NCBI RefSeq assembly: GCF_001953865.1
Contig: NZ_MQUQ01000037.1
Coordinates: 19,334-83,333, forward strand
From: Amycolatopsis coloradensis
GTDB lineage: Bacteria; Actinomycetota; Actinomycetes; Mycobacteriales; Pseudonocardiaceae
Reading direction: 5' to 3'
DNA: 64,000 nucleotides
Part shown: positions 51,464 to 59,558 of the stretch, piece by piece
Numbering within the stretch: position 1 is the stretch's first letter
Layout of the letters: each line of letters starts with the position of its first letter
The notes under the pieces: generated by a model
What the model was told of the DNA's origin: nothing
What the model saw: the letters and a program-made list of their open reading frames with translations, nothing else
Databases searched by the model: none
Program-made: the position numbers and the translations under genes

Positions 51464-51987
51464 GACGCGCTCCTGGTGGCCTTGACCCGGACCCGCACGG
51501 CCGGGACGGTGGCGGGGCCGATCTGGGCGAGGCGATGCTCGATGGCGGCGCGGACGGCGTCGGCGAGTCCCGCCGTGTTCGTCCGACCGGTGGTCACCAC
51601 CGAGACGATCCCGCGCCGTTTGACCTTCAGCTTCGCCGCGGAGACGCCGTCCACAGTGGACGCCGCGGTGCGCAGCGTGGACCGGTAGCTGCGCCGGGAG
51701 GCACCCGAGTCCGGGCCGCCTTCCAGTGGCAGCACGGTCGGCCGCCCCGGGACGATCGCGGTCACGAGGAGCAGCAGGCCGATCAACGCGACCACCCCGC
51801 CCGCGATCGCCGGAAGCGGATCACTCCAACGGGTGTCGTGCAGCGCGGACGCGACGGCGTCGTAGCTGACCCAAGGTTTCTCGCCGATGATCGTCTGGAC
51901 CGCGACGGCGGCGGCCAGGACGCATCCGGCGAGCACCACGAGGGCGACGAGCACTGCCGGGACGCTGCGGCGGGGGCGCCGTTTCAT
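51460..51987 (-). CDS. DUF6286-family membrane protein of the Asp23 cluster
   Basis: A 175-aa protein with two hydrophobic helices near the N-terminus (VPAVLVALVVLAGCVLAAAV and LPAIAGGVVALIGLLLLVTA) and a C-terminal soluble domain like that of AmaP (RSYRSTLRTAASTVDGVSAA). Overlaps both neighbours by 4 nt, so the proteins are probably made together. Function unknown. Confidence 0.75.
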   Translation of the reverse strand: MKRRPRRSVPAVLVALVVLAGCVLAAAVAVQTIIGEKPWVSYDAVASALHDTRWSDPLPAIAGGVVALIGLLLLVTAIVPGRPTVLPLEGGPDSGASRRSYRSTLRTAASTVDGVSAAKLKVKRRGIVSVVTTGRTNTAGLADAVRAAIEHRLAQIGPATVPAVRVRVKATRSAS

Positions 51988-52370
51988 CGGACCCTCCTCG
52001 TTTCGGTCTCGGTGGAATGCAGGGCCGTGACGGTGATGTCGACCCGCGTGACGGTCAGGCCGGAGAGTTCGCCGACTCGGTGGATCAGGTGCTCCCGCGC
52101 GGTTTCGGCGGTGGCACGGACCGAAAGCGGGTACTTCACCGAGAGCCGGACGTCCAAGGCGGCCGTCGAGCCGGTGACGTCCGCGCTCACCTTGGCGCCC
52201 TGGTCGAGGTCTTCACCGCCGACCGCGATCCCGAGCACCCGGGAGGCCGCGCCGCCGATGCCGTCGAGTTCGGTGATCGCCTGCGCGGCGATCCGTTCGA
52301 CGGCACCGGCGGCTACGGTGAGCCCGCCGCGCCCGTCCGTGTCCGGCGCGGCGGCGGTCATGGTCGTCAT
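51984..52370 (-). CDS. Asp23/Gls24-family envelope stress protein (first copy)
   Basis: A 128-aa soluble alpha/beta protein. LTVAAGAVERIAAQAITELD, VTGSTAALDVRLSVKYPLSV and LTVTRVDITVTALH match Asp23/Gls24. It probably forms membrane-associated filaments with AmaP. Second of two paralogues in the operon. Confidence 0.83.
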   Translation of the reverse strand: MTTMTAAAPDTDGRGGLTVAAGAVERIAAQAITELDGIGGAASRVLGIAVGGEDLDQGAKVSADVTGSTAALDVRLSVKYPLSVRATAETAREHLIHRVGELSGLTVTRVDITVTALHSTETETRRVR

Positions 52371-52375
52371 GGCGG

Positions 52376-52552
52376 TCAGCCCCTGTCGCGGCCGGCCAGG
52401 GCCGAAAGGTCGAGCTTGCCGTCGAGGAACCGGCCGACCAGCAGGCCCAGCGCGCCGAGGACGAGTACGACGAGGAAGGCGCCGAAGCCGCCGAACGCGC
52501 CGGCCACGCCGAGCACGAGACCGGTCAACAGGCCGAGATGGGTGGCGTTCAT
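52376..52552 (-). CDS. Small membrane protein of the Asp23 cluster (DUF2273-like)
   Basis: A 58-aa protein from ATG 52552 consisting almost wholly of two helices (LGLLTGLVLGVAGAFGGFGA, then FLVVLVLGALGLLVGRFLDG) and a short basic end. Small DUF2273 proteins accompany Asp23 genes in many Gram-positives. Start codon within a good ribosome context (GAGAACG). Confidence 0.7.
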   Translation of the reverse strand: MNATHLGLLTGLVLGVAGAFGGFGAFLVVLVLGALGLLVGRFLDGKLDLSALAGRDRG

Positions 52553-52593
52553 GAACGTTCTCCTTGCTGTCAGGCGCGGACCGGCGCCGGTGG

Positions 52594-53067
52594 TCACTGG
52601 ACGCGGGTGGATTCGGTGCTCTCGTCGGTGTCGTCGTCGCCCGGGATGTACACGTCGGAGACGTTGATGTTGACCTCGACGACCTCGAGCCCGGTCATCT
52701 GCTCGACCGCGCCGATCACGTTGCGGCGAATGGATTTGGCGAGATCCGCGATCGCGACGCCGTATTCGACGACGATCTGCAGGTCGACCGCGGCCTGGCG
52801 CTCGCCGACCTCGACGGAGACGCCCTGCCCGGCGGACGCGGTGGCGCCCGGGATGCGCTCACGCAGCGCGTTGAACGCCCGCACGGCGCCGCCGCCGAGG
52901 GCGTGGACGCCGGTGATCTCCCGGGTCGCGAGGCCCGCGACCTTCTGCACGACGGTGTCGGCGATCGTGGTCACGCCCTGGGTGGAGACGAGCGCGCTGT
53001 TCTCGGCGGGGGCGGAGTTCGAGTTGGGCTTGGCGGTGGTCGCGGTAGTTGCGGTGTTCGTCATCAC
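52594..53067 (-). CDS. Asp23/Gls24-family envelope stress protein (second copy)
   Basis: A 157-aa protein, first gene of the cluster. STQGVTTIADTVVQKVAGLA, RQAAVDLQIVVEYGVAIADL and LEVVEVNINVSDVYIPGDDD are typical. It is longer than the first copy at both ends (Ser/Thr/Asn-rich start, acidic tail). ATG 53064 is an equally good start. Confidence 0.83.
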   Translation of the reverse strand: MMTNTATTATTAKPNSNSAPAENSALVSTQGVTTIADTVVQKVAGLATREITGVHALGGGAVRAFNALRERIPGATASAGQGVSVEVGERQAAVDLQIVVEYGVAIADLAKSIRRNVIGAVEQMTGLEVVEVNINVSDVYIPGDDDTDESTESTRVQ

Positions 53068-53247
53068 TGTCTCCTCGGTTCGGATTCCCTTGCCTGTGGC
53101 GGAAGTCCACCGTCTACCGGTTTACTCCCACACTCCATAGACCCAGCCGCGACTAGATCGTCACGACCCGATCGTGTGGTCTGGATCTCATCGATCGTGG
53201 GTATCTTGTTCAAGGCTCTTTGGCCCTCGCCTTCCCGTGACTTCTCT

Positions 53248-53279
53248 GTTAGGAAAGTCTGTTAGGAAAGGTTCCTAAC
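53248..53279 (+). promoter_or_regulatory. Tandem and inverted GTTAGGAA operator
   Basis: GTTAGGAAAG occurs at 53248-53257 and again at 53261-53270, and its reverse complement TTCCTAAC at 53272-53279. The last two form a dyad (GTTAGGAA-AGG-TTCCTAAC) directly before the alkaline phosphatase start. This is a likely repressor site for that gene. Such GTTAGGAAAG-type dyads are known before carbohydrate-related genes in actinomycetes, but the regulator here is unknown. Confidence 0.6.
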
Positions 53280-53281
53280 TA

Positions 53282-54511
53282 ATGGGAGGCGATGTGCGCG
53301 GACGAGGTCTGGCGGCGGCGACGGTTCTGGTGGTCCTGTGCGGTGGCTCGGCCGCCGTCGCGGAGACGACGACGGCGGGTTCCGGGGCGCGGGTGGCGCG
53401 CAACATCATCTACATCCAGGGCGACGGCCTCGGCCTTGGCCAGCGCGACCTGCTCCGGCTGGCGCTCAAGGGCAACCGCGGCGAACTGGCGATGGACGGG
53501 CTCGCGGTCACCGGTCTCGTCCGGACGGCGTCGGACGACCCCGACGAGATCGTCACCGACTCGGCCGCGGCGGCCACCGCGCTGGCCACCGGGCACAGGA
53601 CACGCAACGGCGCGGTCGGCGTGGACGTCCACGGGCGTCCGCTGGAAACGATCCTGGAGCAGGCGAAACGCGCGGGGAAGTCGACCGGGCTAGTCACCAC
53701 GGCGCAGGTGACGGGTGCTTCGCCGGCGGCGTTCGCGGCGCACGTACCCAGCCGGGATTCGCAGAGTGACATCGCGAAGCAGTACATCGAGAACAGCCGT
53801 CCGGACGTTTTGCTCGGCGGCGGCGAGGACTGGTGGTATCCGAAGGGGAACCCCGGTCTCTGGCCGGACAAGCCGGGGGAGGAAAGCCGCAGTCCCTACG
53901 GCAACCTGGTCGAACGCGCGCAGCGGACGGGCTACACCTACGTGCGCGACGGCGACGAACTGCGGAACACGAGGGCGAACCGGATCCTCGGCCTGTTCGC
54001 GAACGAGGACATGGTCGACTACGGCCCGGACGGTGTCGGCGAGTACGCGCCGCGAGTGCCGCTCCAGCAGATGGCGCGCAAGGCGCTGGACACCCTGTCG
54101 AAGAACCAGCGAGGCTTCTTCCTGTTTTTGGAGGAGGAGGGCACCGACGGGATGTCCCACGAAAACAACGCGCACGGCGTGATCGACGCCGGGCGCGCCC
54201 TCGACGCCACGGTCGCCGAGGTCCTGCGGTTCGTCCGGACCCACCCCGACACGCTGGTGATCATCGGCGGGGACCACGAGACCGGCGGACTGAGCATCGA
54301 GAACCACGACGGCTCCGACACCGATCCCGACCAGGACGGCCCGTTCGACGTACCGGGCTCGAAGCTCCAGTTCACTGTGGACTGGACGACCCACGACCAC
54401 ACCGGCGCCGACACCCCGGTGACCGCCGAAGGCCCCGGCTCCGATCGGTTGGGCGGCACCGTCGACAACACCGACGTCTACCGGGTGATGCGAGCCGCCG
54501 GGCGCCTGTAA
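53282..54511 (+). CDS. Secreted alkaline phosphatase
   Basis: A 409-aa periplasm/exported phosphatase with an N-terminal signal peptide (GLAAATVLVVLCGGSAAVAE). Metal- and phosphate-binding residues are present: IQGDGLGLG (Asp), VTDSAAAATALATG with the Ser nucleophile (about 99), LEEEGTDGMSHENNAHGVID, GGDHETGGLS and TTHDHTGADTPV. It releases phosphate from organic esters. A GTG at 53294, preceded by GGGAGG, could be the real start. A strong hairpin follows the stop. Confidence 0.9.
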   Translation: MGGDVRGRGLAAATVLVVLCGGSAAVAETTTAGSGARVARNIIYIQGDGLGLGQRDLLRLALKGNRGELAMDGLAVTGLVRTASDDPDEIVTDSAAAATALATGHRTRNGAVGVDVHGRPLETILEQAKRAGKSTGLVTTAQVTGASPAAFAAHVPSRDSQSDIAKQYIENSRPDVLLGGGEDWWYPKGNPGLWPDKPGEESRSPYGNLVERAQRTGYTYVRDGDELRNTRANRILGLFANEDMVDYGPDGVGEYAPRVPLQQMARKALDTLSKNQRGFFLFLEEEGTDGMSHENNAHGVIDAGRALDATVAEVLRFVRTHPDTLVIIGGDHETGGLSIENHDGSDTDPDQDGPFDVPGSKLQFTVDWTTHDHTGADTPVTAEGPGSDRLGGTVDNTDVYRVMRAAGRL

Positions 54512-54521
54512 GGCTTTTCAC

Positions 54522-54562
54522 GCGGTGAGGCCTCCTTCCCGAAGGAAAGGAGGCCTCACCGC
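54522..54562. terminator. Hairpin between convergent phosphatase and ANTAR genes
   Basis: Perfect 16-bp arms (54522-54537 and 54547-54562) around a 9-nt loop, 10 bp after the phosphatase stop and 14 bp before the ANTAR gene's stop. Probably ends both transcripts. Confidence 0.8.
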
Positions 54563-54576
54563 ATTGTCCGGAAGCG

Positions 54577-55188
54577 TCAGCCGATGCTTTCGACGACGGC
54601 CTCGGCCACCGCCTTCATCGTGGTCCGGCGATCCATCGCGGTGCGCTGTATCCAGCGGAACGCGTCCGGCTCGGTGAGCCCCTGACGGCTCATCAGCAGA
54701 CCCTTCGCCCGATCGATGACCTTGCGGGTCTCCAACCGGTCGGTCAGGCCCGCGACTTCGGCCTCGAGTGCCTGCAGCTCGGAAAACCGGCTCACGGCCA
54801 GCTCGATGGCGGGCACCAGGTCGCGTTTGGCGAACGGTTTGACCAGATACGCCATCGTGCCCGCGTCCCTGGCCCGCTCGACGAGGTCGCGCTGGCTGAA
54901 GGCGGTCAGGATGACGACCGGTGCGATCCGGTCGCCGGTGATCTTGGACGCGGCCTCGATACCGTCGAGCTTGGGCATCTTGACGTCGAGAATCACCAGG
55001 TCGGGCTTCAATTCGGTAGCCAGGTTGATGGCCTGCTCGCCATCCCCGGCCTCACCGACGACCTCGTAGCCCTCTTCGCGGAGCATCTCGACCAGATCCA
55101 GCCGGATGAGGGCCTCGTCTTCGGCCACGAGCACCCGCCGCTGGGGTGCGGCGACGGCACCGTTGGCCTCGGCAGCCTGCTCGGTCAC
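54577..55188 (-). CDS. pdtaR: ANTAR-domain response regulator (PdtaR-like)
   Basis: A 203-aa protein. The receiver domain (residues 15-130) has VLVAEDEALIRLDLVEML and phosphoacceptor Asp in LVILDVKMPKLDG. The ANTAR RNA-binding domain (about 145-200) reads TRKVIDRAKGLLMSRQGLTE. It binds dual-hexaloop RNA when phosphorylated by its sensor kinase (PdtaS) and prevents termination. The kinase is not adjacent, as usual in actinobacteria. Confidence 0.92.
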   Translation of the reverse strand: MTEQAAEANGAVAAPQRRVLVAEDEALIRLDLVEMLREEGYEVVGEAGDGEQAINLATELKPDLVILDVKMPKLDGIEAASKITGDRIAPVVILTAFSQRDLVERARDAGTMAYLVKPFAKRDLVPAIELAVSRFSELQALEAEVAGLTDRLETRKVIDRAKGLLMSRQGLTEPDAFRWIQRTAMDRRTTMKAVAEAVVESIG

Positions 55189-55361
55189 CGGGGTCCTCCT
55201 GAGGGTCGTCGGGCAGTTCGATTCGCGGGCTGTCCGCGAACCTGAAGCCTACCGGGAACGATCCAGACGGCTAGATGGCGTTCACCACGTCCAGGCGGTC
55301 GTCACACCCCGGGCCCGGCGAACGACGCGCGGCCGTGATCCCGTAAAGTTCACCCGGCACC

Positions 55362-55435
55362 GCCCCCGTAGCCCAACTGGCAGAGGCAACGGATTCAAAA
55401 CCCGTCCAGTGTGAGTTCGAATCTCACCGGGGGCA
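55362..55435 (+). tRNA. tRNA-Leu-like (anticodon CAA) with short variable loop
   Basis: A 74-nt cloverleaf. Acceptor GCCCCCG/CGGGGGC (55362-55368 with 55428-55434), D-stem GCC/GGC, anticodon stem ACGGA/CCCGT with loop TTCAAAA and anticodon CAA, a 5-nt variable loop CCAGT, T-stem GTGAG/CTCAC with loop TTCGAAT, discriminator A at 55435. CCA is not encoded. Leu tRNAs normally have a long class II variable arm; this one is class I and has an A-C mismatch at the last anticodon-stem pair. It may be an atypical Leu tRNA or a non-canonical isotype. Confidence 0.75.
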
Positions 55436-55540
55436 CTCGCAGGATGCTCAGTGGATCTGGCCTGGGCAATATCGTGGTGATGCGGCGTCGCCGATGGCGG
55501 TTGTCGCGTCCAGGCCCCGGGTAGCGTGGCTCTGATGGTT

Positions 55541-55700
55541 ACTGGGAAGTACGGCACGCACGCCAGCCCTGCACGATGTCGCGCCGTGCGCCTTCGTAGG
55601 TGTCGCGCGACATGAGGTTGTACTGCGGCTGGAGCGCCACGTAGCGGGCGGTGCCCGCGCGGTCGGCGAAGGCCAGTGACGCGGCAAGCCGCTCGGGGCC
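55541..55700 (-). pseudogene. Remnant of an aldo/keto reductase
   Basis: In one minus-strand frame ERLAASLAFADRAGTARYVA, LQPQYNLMSRDTYEGARRDI are a clear internal AKR segment; the following part continues in another frame as GLACVPYFPV, so there is a frameshift. Both ends and the active-site motifs are missing. The edges are approximate. It lies 105 bp beyond the tRNA. Confidence 0.55.
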
Positions 55701-56043
55701 AAGTTCGCGCCCTTGGCGCCCGTTCCGGCTGCCTGGCGCCTTTTGGCCGCACCCCACGACAGGAGAAGGACGATCAGCCCGTCGACGCGGTCGATGTCGA
55801 TCTCCTCGCCCGCGCGGTCGTCGAGACGTCACCTGTCGACCAGGTCGACACAGACCTGAAGGGTTCTCCGCGTAAGTGAAGTCGAAGCAGCACCGAGATC
55901 TGTTTGCGTACCCCGGGATCTGGACCGGCACGCTGTGCGTGGCGCTCACTTTCTTTCAGTTCGCTCTGGCTGACCTTGACGCGCCACGCCTGCGCCCGAG
56001 CGTCGAGGCCGAGCACTTGGCCCGGCCCCGGCAGACTCGGACC
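55701..56043. other. Uncoded region beyond the tRNA
   Basis: Short frames on both strands, none with a domain. Composition and the AKR remnant next door suggest decayed coding DNA. Nothing else seen. Confidence 0.4.
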
Positions 56044-56586
56044 TCAGACAGTGGGCGCGGTGCCCGCCGTCATCGCTCCGGTGCGGATGGTGTGGCTCTC
56101 GGGGGCGGCGTTGACCGCGCCGAAGTCCCAGGGCAGGGTGATCCGCGGGTCGCTGGTGTCGCCGCGCGGGCTGGTCTCCTGGGGCGCGGTGATCGTGATC
56201 GCCAACGGTGTCTCCTGCCGCGGCGCACCGATCGCGCTCCAGTGCAGCGGGATATGGGCCGAGGAGCCGTCACCGATCTCCACCGACGAGGCGTCCGGCG
56301 CGGCGTCAGAGGAGAGCACCACGTCGCGTGCCCCGACGAGGTCGATGGGCAGCGTTCCGGGCAGGGTGCAGGTCTCGCCCTGCTTCGCAGTGAACTGGAT
56401 GGCCGCGTCGCGGCCGCCCGCGCCGGCCCCGCCGTAGACGAGCCGAGTGGTGACCTGACCGGACGTGCAGTGGAAGTCGGTCGGCATCGCGACGGCGGTA
56501 TCGGCGGCCAGGACGGTGGCCCCGGCCGCCGCTCCGGCGACCAGCAGGACAGCGGCGCTCCGACGGATGTTCGTGCGAGTGGTCAT
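56044..56586 (-). CDS. Secreted DUF4232-family protein
   Basis: A 180-aa protein with a signal peptide (AAVLLVAGAAAGATVLAADT, cleavage near VAMP) and a DUF4232 beta-sandwich (STRLVYGGAGAGGRDAAIQF type strands, GETCTLPGTLPIDLVGARDV, HIPLHWSAIGAPRQE). Two cysteines probably form a disulphide. The role of DUF4232 is unknown; many members are exported or lipid-linked. Confidence 0.8.
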   Translation of the reverse strand: MTTRTNIRRSAAVLLVAGAAAGATVLAADTAVAMPTDFHCTSGQVTTRLVYGGAGAGGRDAAIQFTAKQGETCTLPGTLPIDLVGARDVVLSSDAAPDASSVEIGDGSSAHIPLHWSAIGAPRQETPLAITITAPQETSPRGDTSDPRITLPWDFGAVNAAPESHTIRTGAMTAGTAPTV

Positions 56587-56930
56587 CGTTCTTCCCTTCT
56601 GCCGTAATAGCTCTCGCCACTGAAGATGCCCACGCCTTGACCTGGGAATGCGCCGATGTGAAATTGATCAGCCGGAAGCAACCTGGACCGGGTCGGTGCG
56701 TCTACAAGTTCGTCCCCGCCTGGGTCGCTTCACAAGCAGACCTCTGCAACAGAACAGACCCCGCAGGGCGCCGACAGCGCATGGCCCCGCGTCAACTCGT
56801 CCATGGGTATTATGCCGGGCGGAATCGGCCTCTTGGGGGTGCCCTCCACCAGTTATTTACACCAGTGGCTGTAGCTGGATGTGCAATCGGCCGTCAACAG
56901 CCTTCAGAGCGACTGCAGATAGAAGGCGAA
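56587..56930. other. Intergenic region before the low-GC membrane protein
   Basis: A 344-bp gap without a supported gene. The frame of the downstream gene is open through it but has no good start or recognisable residues. It becomes more AT-rich toward 56930. Confidence 0.4.
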
Positions 56931-57143
56931 ATGAGCGAAGACACGACTCCAACATATGGGCAACTGGCTTTATTGACGCTGGTCGGAACCGGCTGGGTCA
57001 TTATCGGGGCTTTCGGGGCTGGCCTCTGGGACGGGATGGCATTCCTGTCGTTTGGACTTATTTTTTTGCTGGGAGTCGCGTATTATGCATTGCGTCGTTG
57101 GAGGCGTGATCGGCGAAGAAGAGCGGAAGACCCTGATAAATAG
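56931..57143 (+). CDS. Small AT-rich membrane protein
   Basis: A 70-aa protein from ATG 56931 (AGAAGGCGAA ribosome site). Two helices (YGQLALLTLVGTGWVIIGAF and GMAFLSFGLIFLLGVAYYAL) end in a basic tail (RRWRRDRRRRAEDPDK). Codon use is unlike the surroundings: TTA, ATA-type AT-rich third positions and a T-run in the coding strand. That fits recent gain from lower-GC DNA. Family unknown. Confidence 0.6.
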   Translation: MSEDTTPTYGQLALLTLVGTGWVIIGAFGAGLWDGMAFLSFGLIFLLGVAYYALRRWRRDRRRRAEDPDK

Positions 57144-57324
57144 GTGACGAGTCGGGCTTTCGCCTCTGGTGTGACAGAGTTGCCGATCGATTGGGAGGCG
57201 CCGCGGCGTAGTCGGGCTGCACGCTGATCAAGGCTGACGAGTAGCCTCCAGCGTCGGCTATCGACGGACGGAGCGGTATCGAAAGCCGACGCTGGAACGG
57301 ATTGACCCAGTCGGACGTCGGTGG

Positions 57325-58566
57325 TCACGTTCTGGAGGGCGTGGCCACCGGCGCCCGGCGCCCGGTGGTGGCGAGAGTCAGCACCGCCCCGGCCGCGAAC
57401 ACCCCGCCGAGCCACATCACCGCGGTCGTTCCGGCTGCGTCCGTGGCCAGCCCGCCGACCAGTGCCCCGGCCGCGATCGCCGCGTTGAACACTCCGGCGA
57501 ACAGCGCCGACGTCGCTTCTCGGGCCTCCGGCGCGGCCGCCAGCATCCATGATTGCGAGGCCACCGAGACACCGCCGTACGCCAGGCCCCAGACCACCAG
57601 CAACGCTGTTGCCGCCAGGGTGGTCAGTCCCAGGAGCGGAACCAGTGCCATCGTCACCGACAAAGTCCCGCCGAGCGCCAGCAGGGTCGCCCGTGGCGAT
57701 CGTGCCGCTCCGGCGCCGGAGGTGAAATTGCCCGCGACCCCGAAGAGCCCGTAGACCAAAAGGAGCGTCCCGATCTGTCCCGCGCTCACCCCGGACACCT
57801 CTTCCAGCACCGGCCGGATATAGGTGTACGCGGCGAAGTGCCCGATGACGATCAGCGCCACCACGATGAGTCCGAGGCGCACCCGCGGCACACCTGCCAG
57901 CCGCACCATCGCGCCCAGACGGACTTCCCGTTCCGTCGGTAACGACGGCAGTGACATCGCCAGCGCGGCCAGCACCACCAGTGAAAGACCACCGGCGCCG
58001 ACGAAAGCGGCCCGCCAGCCGAGCAGATCCCCGAGGTAGGCGCCTGCCGGTACACCCAGGACGGACGCCACGGCGATTCCGCTGAAGATCAGCGAGGTCG
58101 CGGACCCGATCGACTTCGACGGGACGAGTCGCACGGCCAGGCTCGCCGCGATCGCCCACACCCCGCCCATGCCGATGCCGACCAGCACCCGCGCGGCCAG
58201 CATGACGCTGAACCCGGGCGACCACGCCGCCAGCAGGTTCCCGGCCGTCAGCAGCGCCATCAATGCGCACAGCACGGCCCGCCGGTCGAACTTCCTGAGC
58301 GCCGGGATCAACAGGGGGGCGGAGACGGCCGCGACCAGGCCGGTGACCGTGAGCGTCAGGCCCGCCGTGCCTTCGGTGACCCGCAGATCGCGGCTGATCG
58401 GGGTCAGCAGACCCGCCGGCAGCATTTCCGACGTGACCACGGTGAAGGTCGCCCCGGCGAGAGCACTCACCGACGGCCAGCCGTTCTTCTTCTGCCTGGT
58501 TTCCTTTGGTGCCACGTGTTCCAGGCAACCGTCGTGCGCGTCCGGGAACAACGGCTGATGTCTCAT
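57325..58566 (-). CDS. DHA1-family MFS efflux transporter (AraJ/NepI-like)
   Basis: A 413-aa membrane protein of 12 predicted helices, with LLTPISRDLRVTEGTAGLTL, the motif-A-like RKFDRRAVLCALMALLTAG and the motif-C-like SLIFSGIAVASVLGVPAGAY. NepI/AraJ relatives export sugars, nucleosides or drugs. The first ATG (58566) is used; GTG 58512 is an alternative nearer the first helix. Divergent from a LysR regulator, which likely controls it. Confidence 0.87.
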   Translation of the reverse strand: MRHQPLFPDAHDGCLEHVAPKETRQKKNGWPSVSALAGATFTVVTSEMLPAGLLTPISRDLRVTEGTAGLTLTVTGLVAAVSAPLLIPALRKFDRRAVLCALMALLTAGNLLAAWSPGFSVMLAARVLVGIGMGGVWAIAASLAVRLVPSKSIGSATSLIFSGIAVASVLGVPAGAYLGDLLGWRAAFVGAGGLSLVVLAALAMSLPSLPTEREVRLGAMVRLAGVPRVRLGLIVVALIVIGHFAAYTYIRPVLEEVSGVSAGQIGTLLLVYGLFGVAGNFTSGAGAARSPRATLLALGGTLSVTMALVPLLGLTTLAATALLVVWGLAYGGVSVASQSWMLAAAPEAREATSALFAGVFNAAIAAGALVGGLATDAAGTTAVMWLGGVFAAGAVLTLATTGRRAPVATPSRT

Positions 58567-58610
58567 CCTTCTATGAGCGGGACTACTGGATCCACGGGTG
58601 GAGGAAACCG

Positions 58611-59504
58611 ATGAGCGGCCTGGAGATCCGTGAGCTGGAGGCGTTCCTGGTGCTCGCCGAGGAGCTGCATTTCGGCCGGGCGGGCGAACGCCTGTACGTC
58701 TCTCAGAGCCGGGTCAGTCAGTTGCTTCGCTCGCTGGAGGGGCGGATCGGCGCGACGCTCGTCGAACGCACGAGCCGTCGGGCGGAGCTGACTCCGCTGG
58801 GGGAGAAGTTCCTCGCCGAGCTGCGTCCGGCCTACGAGGCTCTGCGGGCCGCCGTCGATCACACGCGCGCCACCGCGCGAGGGACCGGCGGCGTGCTGCG
58901 CATCGGTTTTCAGGGCATCATCGACGACCATCTCGCGAACGCCATCGGCGGATTCGAGAAGCGCCACCCGGACTGCGCGGTGGAGCTCACCGAGATCCCG
59001 CTGGCCGATCCGTTCGGCTCGCTCCGCCGTCGGGAGATCGACGCCGCGGTGGTGCTGCTTCCGGTGGAGGAACCGGATCTCGTGCTCGGTCCGGTTTTCT
59101 CCCGGCAACCGCAGGTGCTCGCCGTCTCGCCTCGGCATCCGTTCGCCCGCAGGGAGTCCGTCACCGTCGACGAACTGGCGGAATGTCCTCTGATCGGCAT
59201 CCGCGGCCCGGCCCCGGAATACTGGCGTCACGCCCAAGCCCCCGAAATCACCCCCGAAGGTCGCCGGATACCGCGCGGACCGACCGCAGGCACCCTGCAG
59301 GAAGGCATGGGTCTCGCCGCGGCGGGCCAGGGCGGCATGGTGCTGTGCCGCTCGACGGCTGAACACCAGGGGCGGCGGGATTCGGTCGTTTTCGTGCCGC
59401 TCACCGGGCTGCCGGAGTCAGTGCTCGGAGTGGTCTGGCACGCGGAGGACAGCGGCCAGGCGCGCGCCTTCGCAGGAGAGATCGCTGTCCGGGCCCGAAG
59501 CTGA
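58611..59504 (+). CDS. LysR-family transcriptional regulator
   Basis: A 297-aa protein from ATG 58611 (MSGLEIRELEAFLVLAEELH), with GTGGAGGAAACCG before it. HTH in LYVSQSRVSQLLRSLEGRIG, then a two-lobed co-inducer domain (LRIGFQGIIDDHLANAIGGF). Divergent 45-bp spacing from the MFS gene indicates it regulates that transporter. Confidence 0.9.
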   Translation: MSGLEIRELEAFLVLAEELHFGRAGERLYVSQSRVSQLLRSLEGRIGATLVERTSRRAELTPLGEKFLAELRPAYEALRAAVDHTRATARGTGGVLRIGFQGIIDDHLANAIGGFEKRHPDCAVELTEIPLADPFGSLRRREIDAAVVLLPVEEPDLVLGPVFSRQPQVLAVSPRHPFARRESVTVDELAECPLIGIRGPAPEYWRHAQAPEITPEGRRIPRGPTAGTLQEGMGLAAAGQGGMVLCRSTAEHQGRRDSVVFVPLTGLPESVLGVVWHAEDSGQARAFAGEIAVRARS

Positions 59505-59558
59505 CGTCGACCGGTGACCTGGCCGGCTTTCAAGTCCTGCTCGGTGACTCCGGATCGT

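Noticed and set aside
57083..58528. 481-codon minus-strand frame over the DHA1 transporter
   Set aside because: Gly/Arg-rich shadow; the correct frame (57325-58566) has twelve hydrophobic helices.
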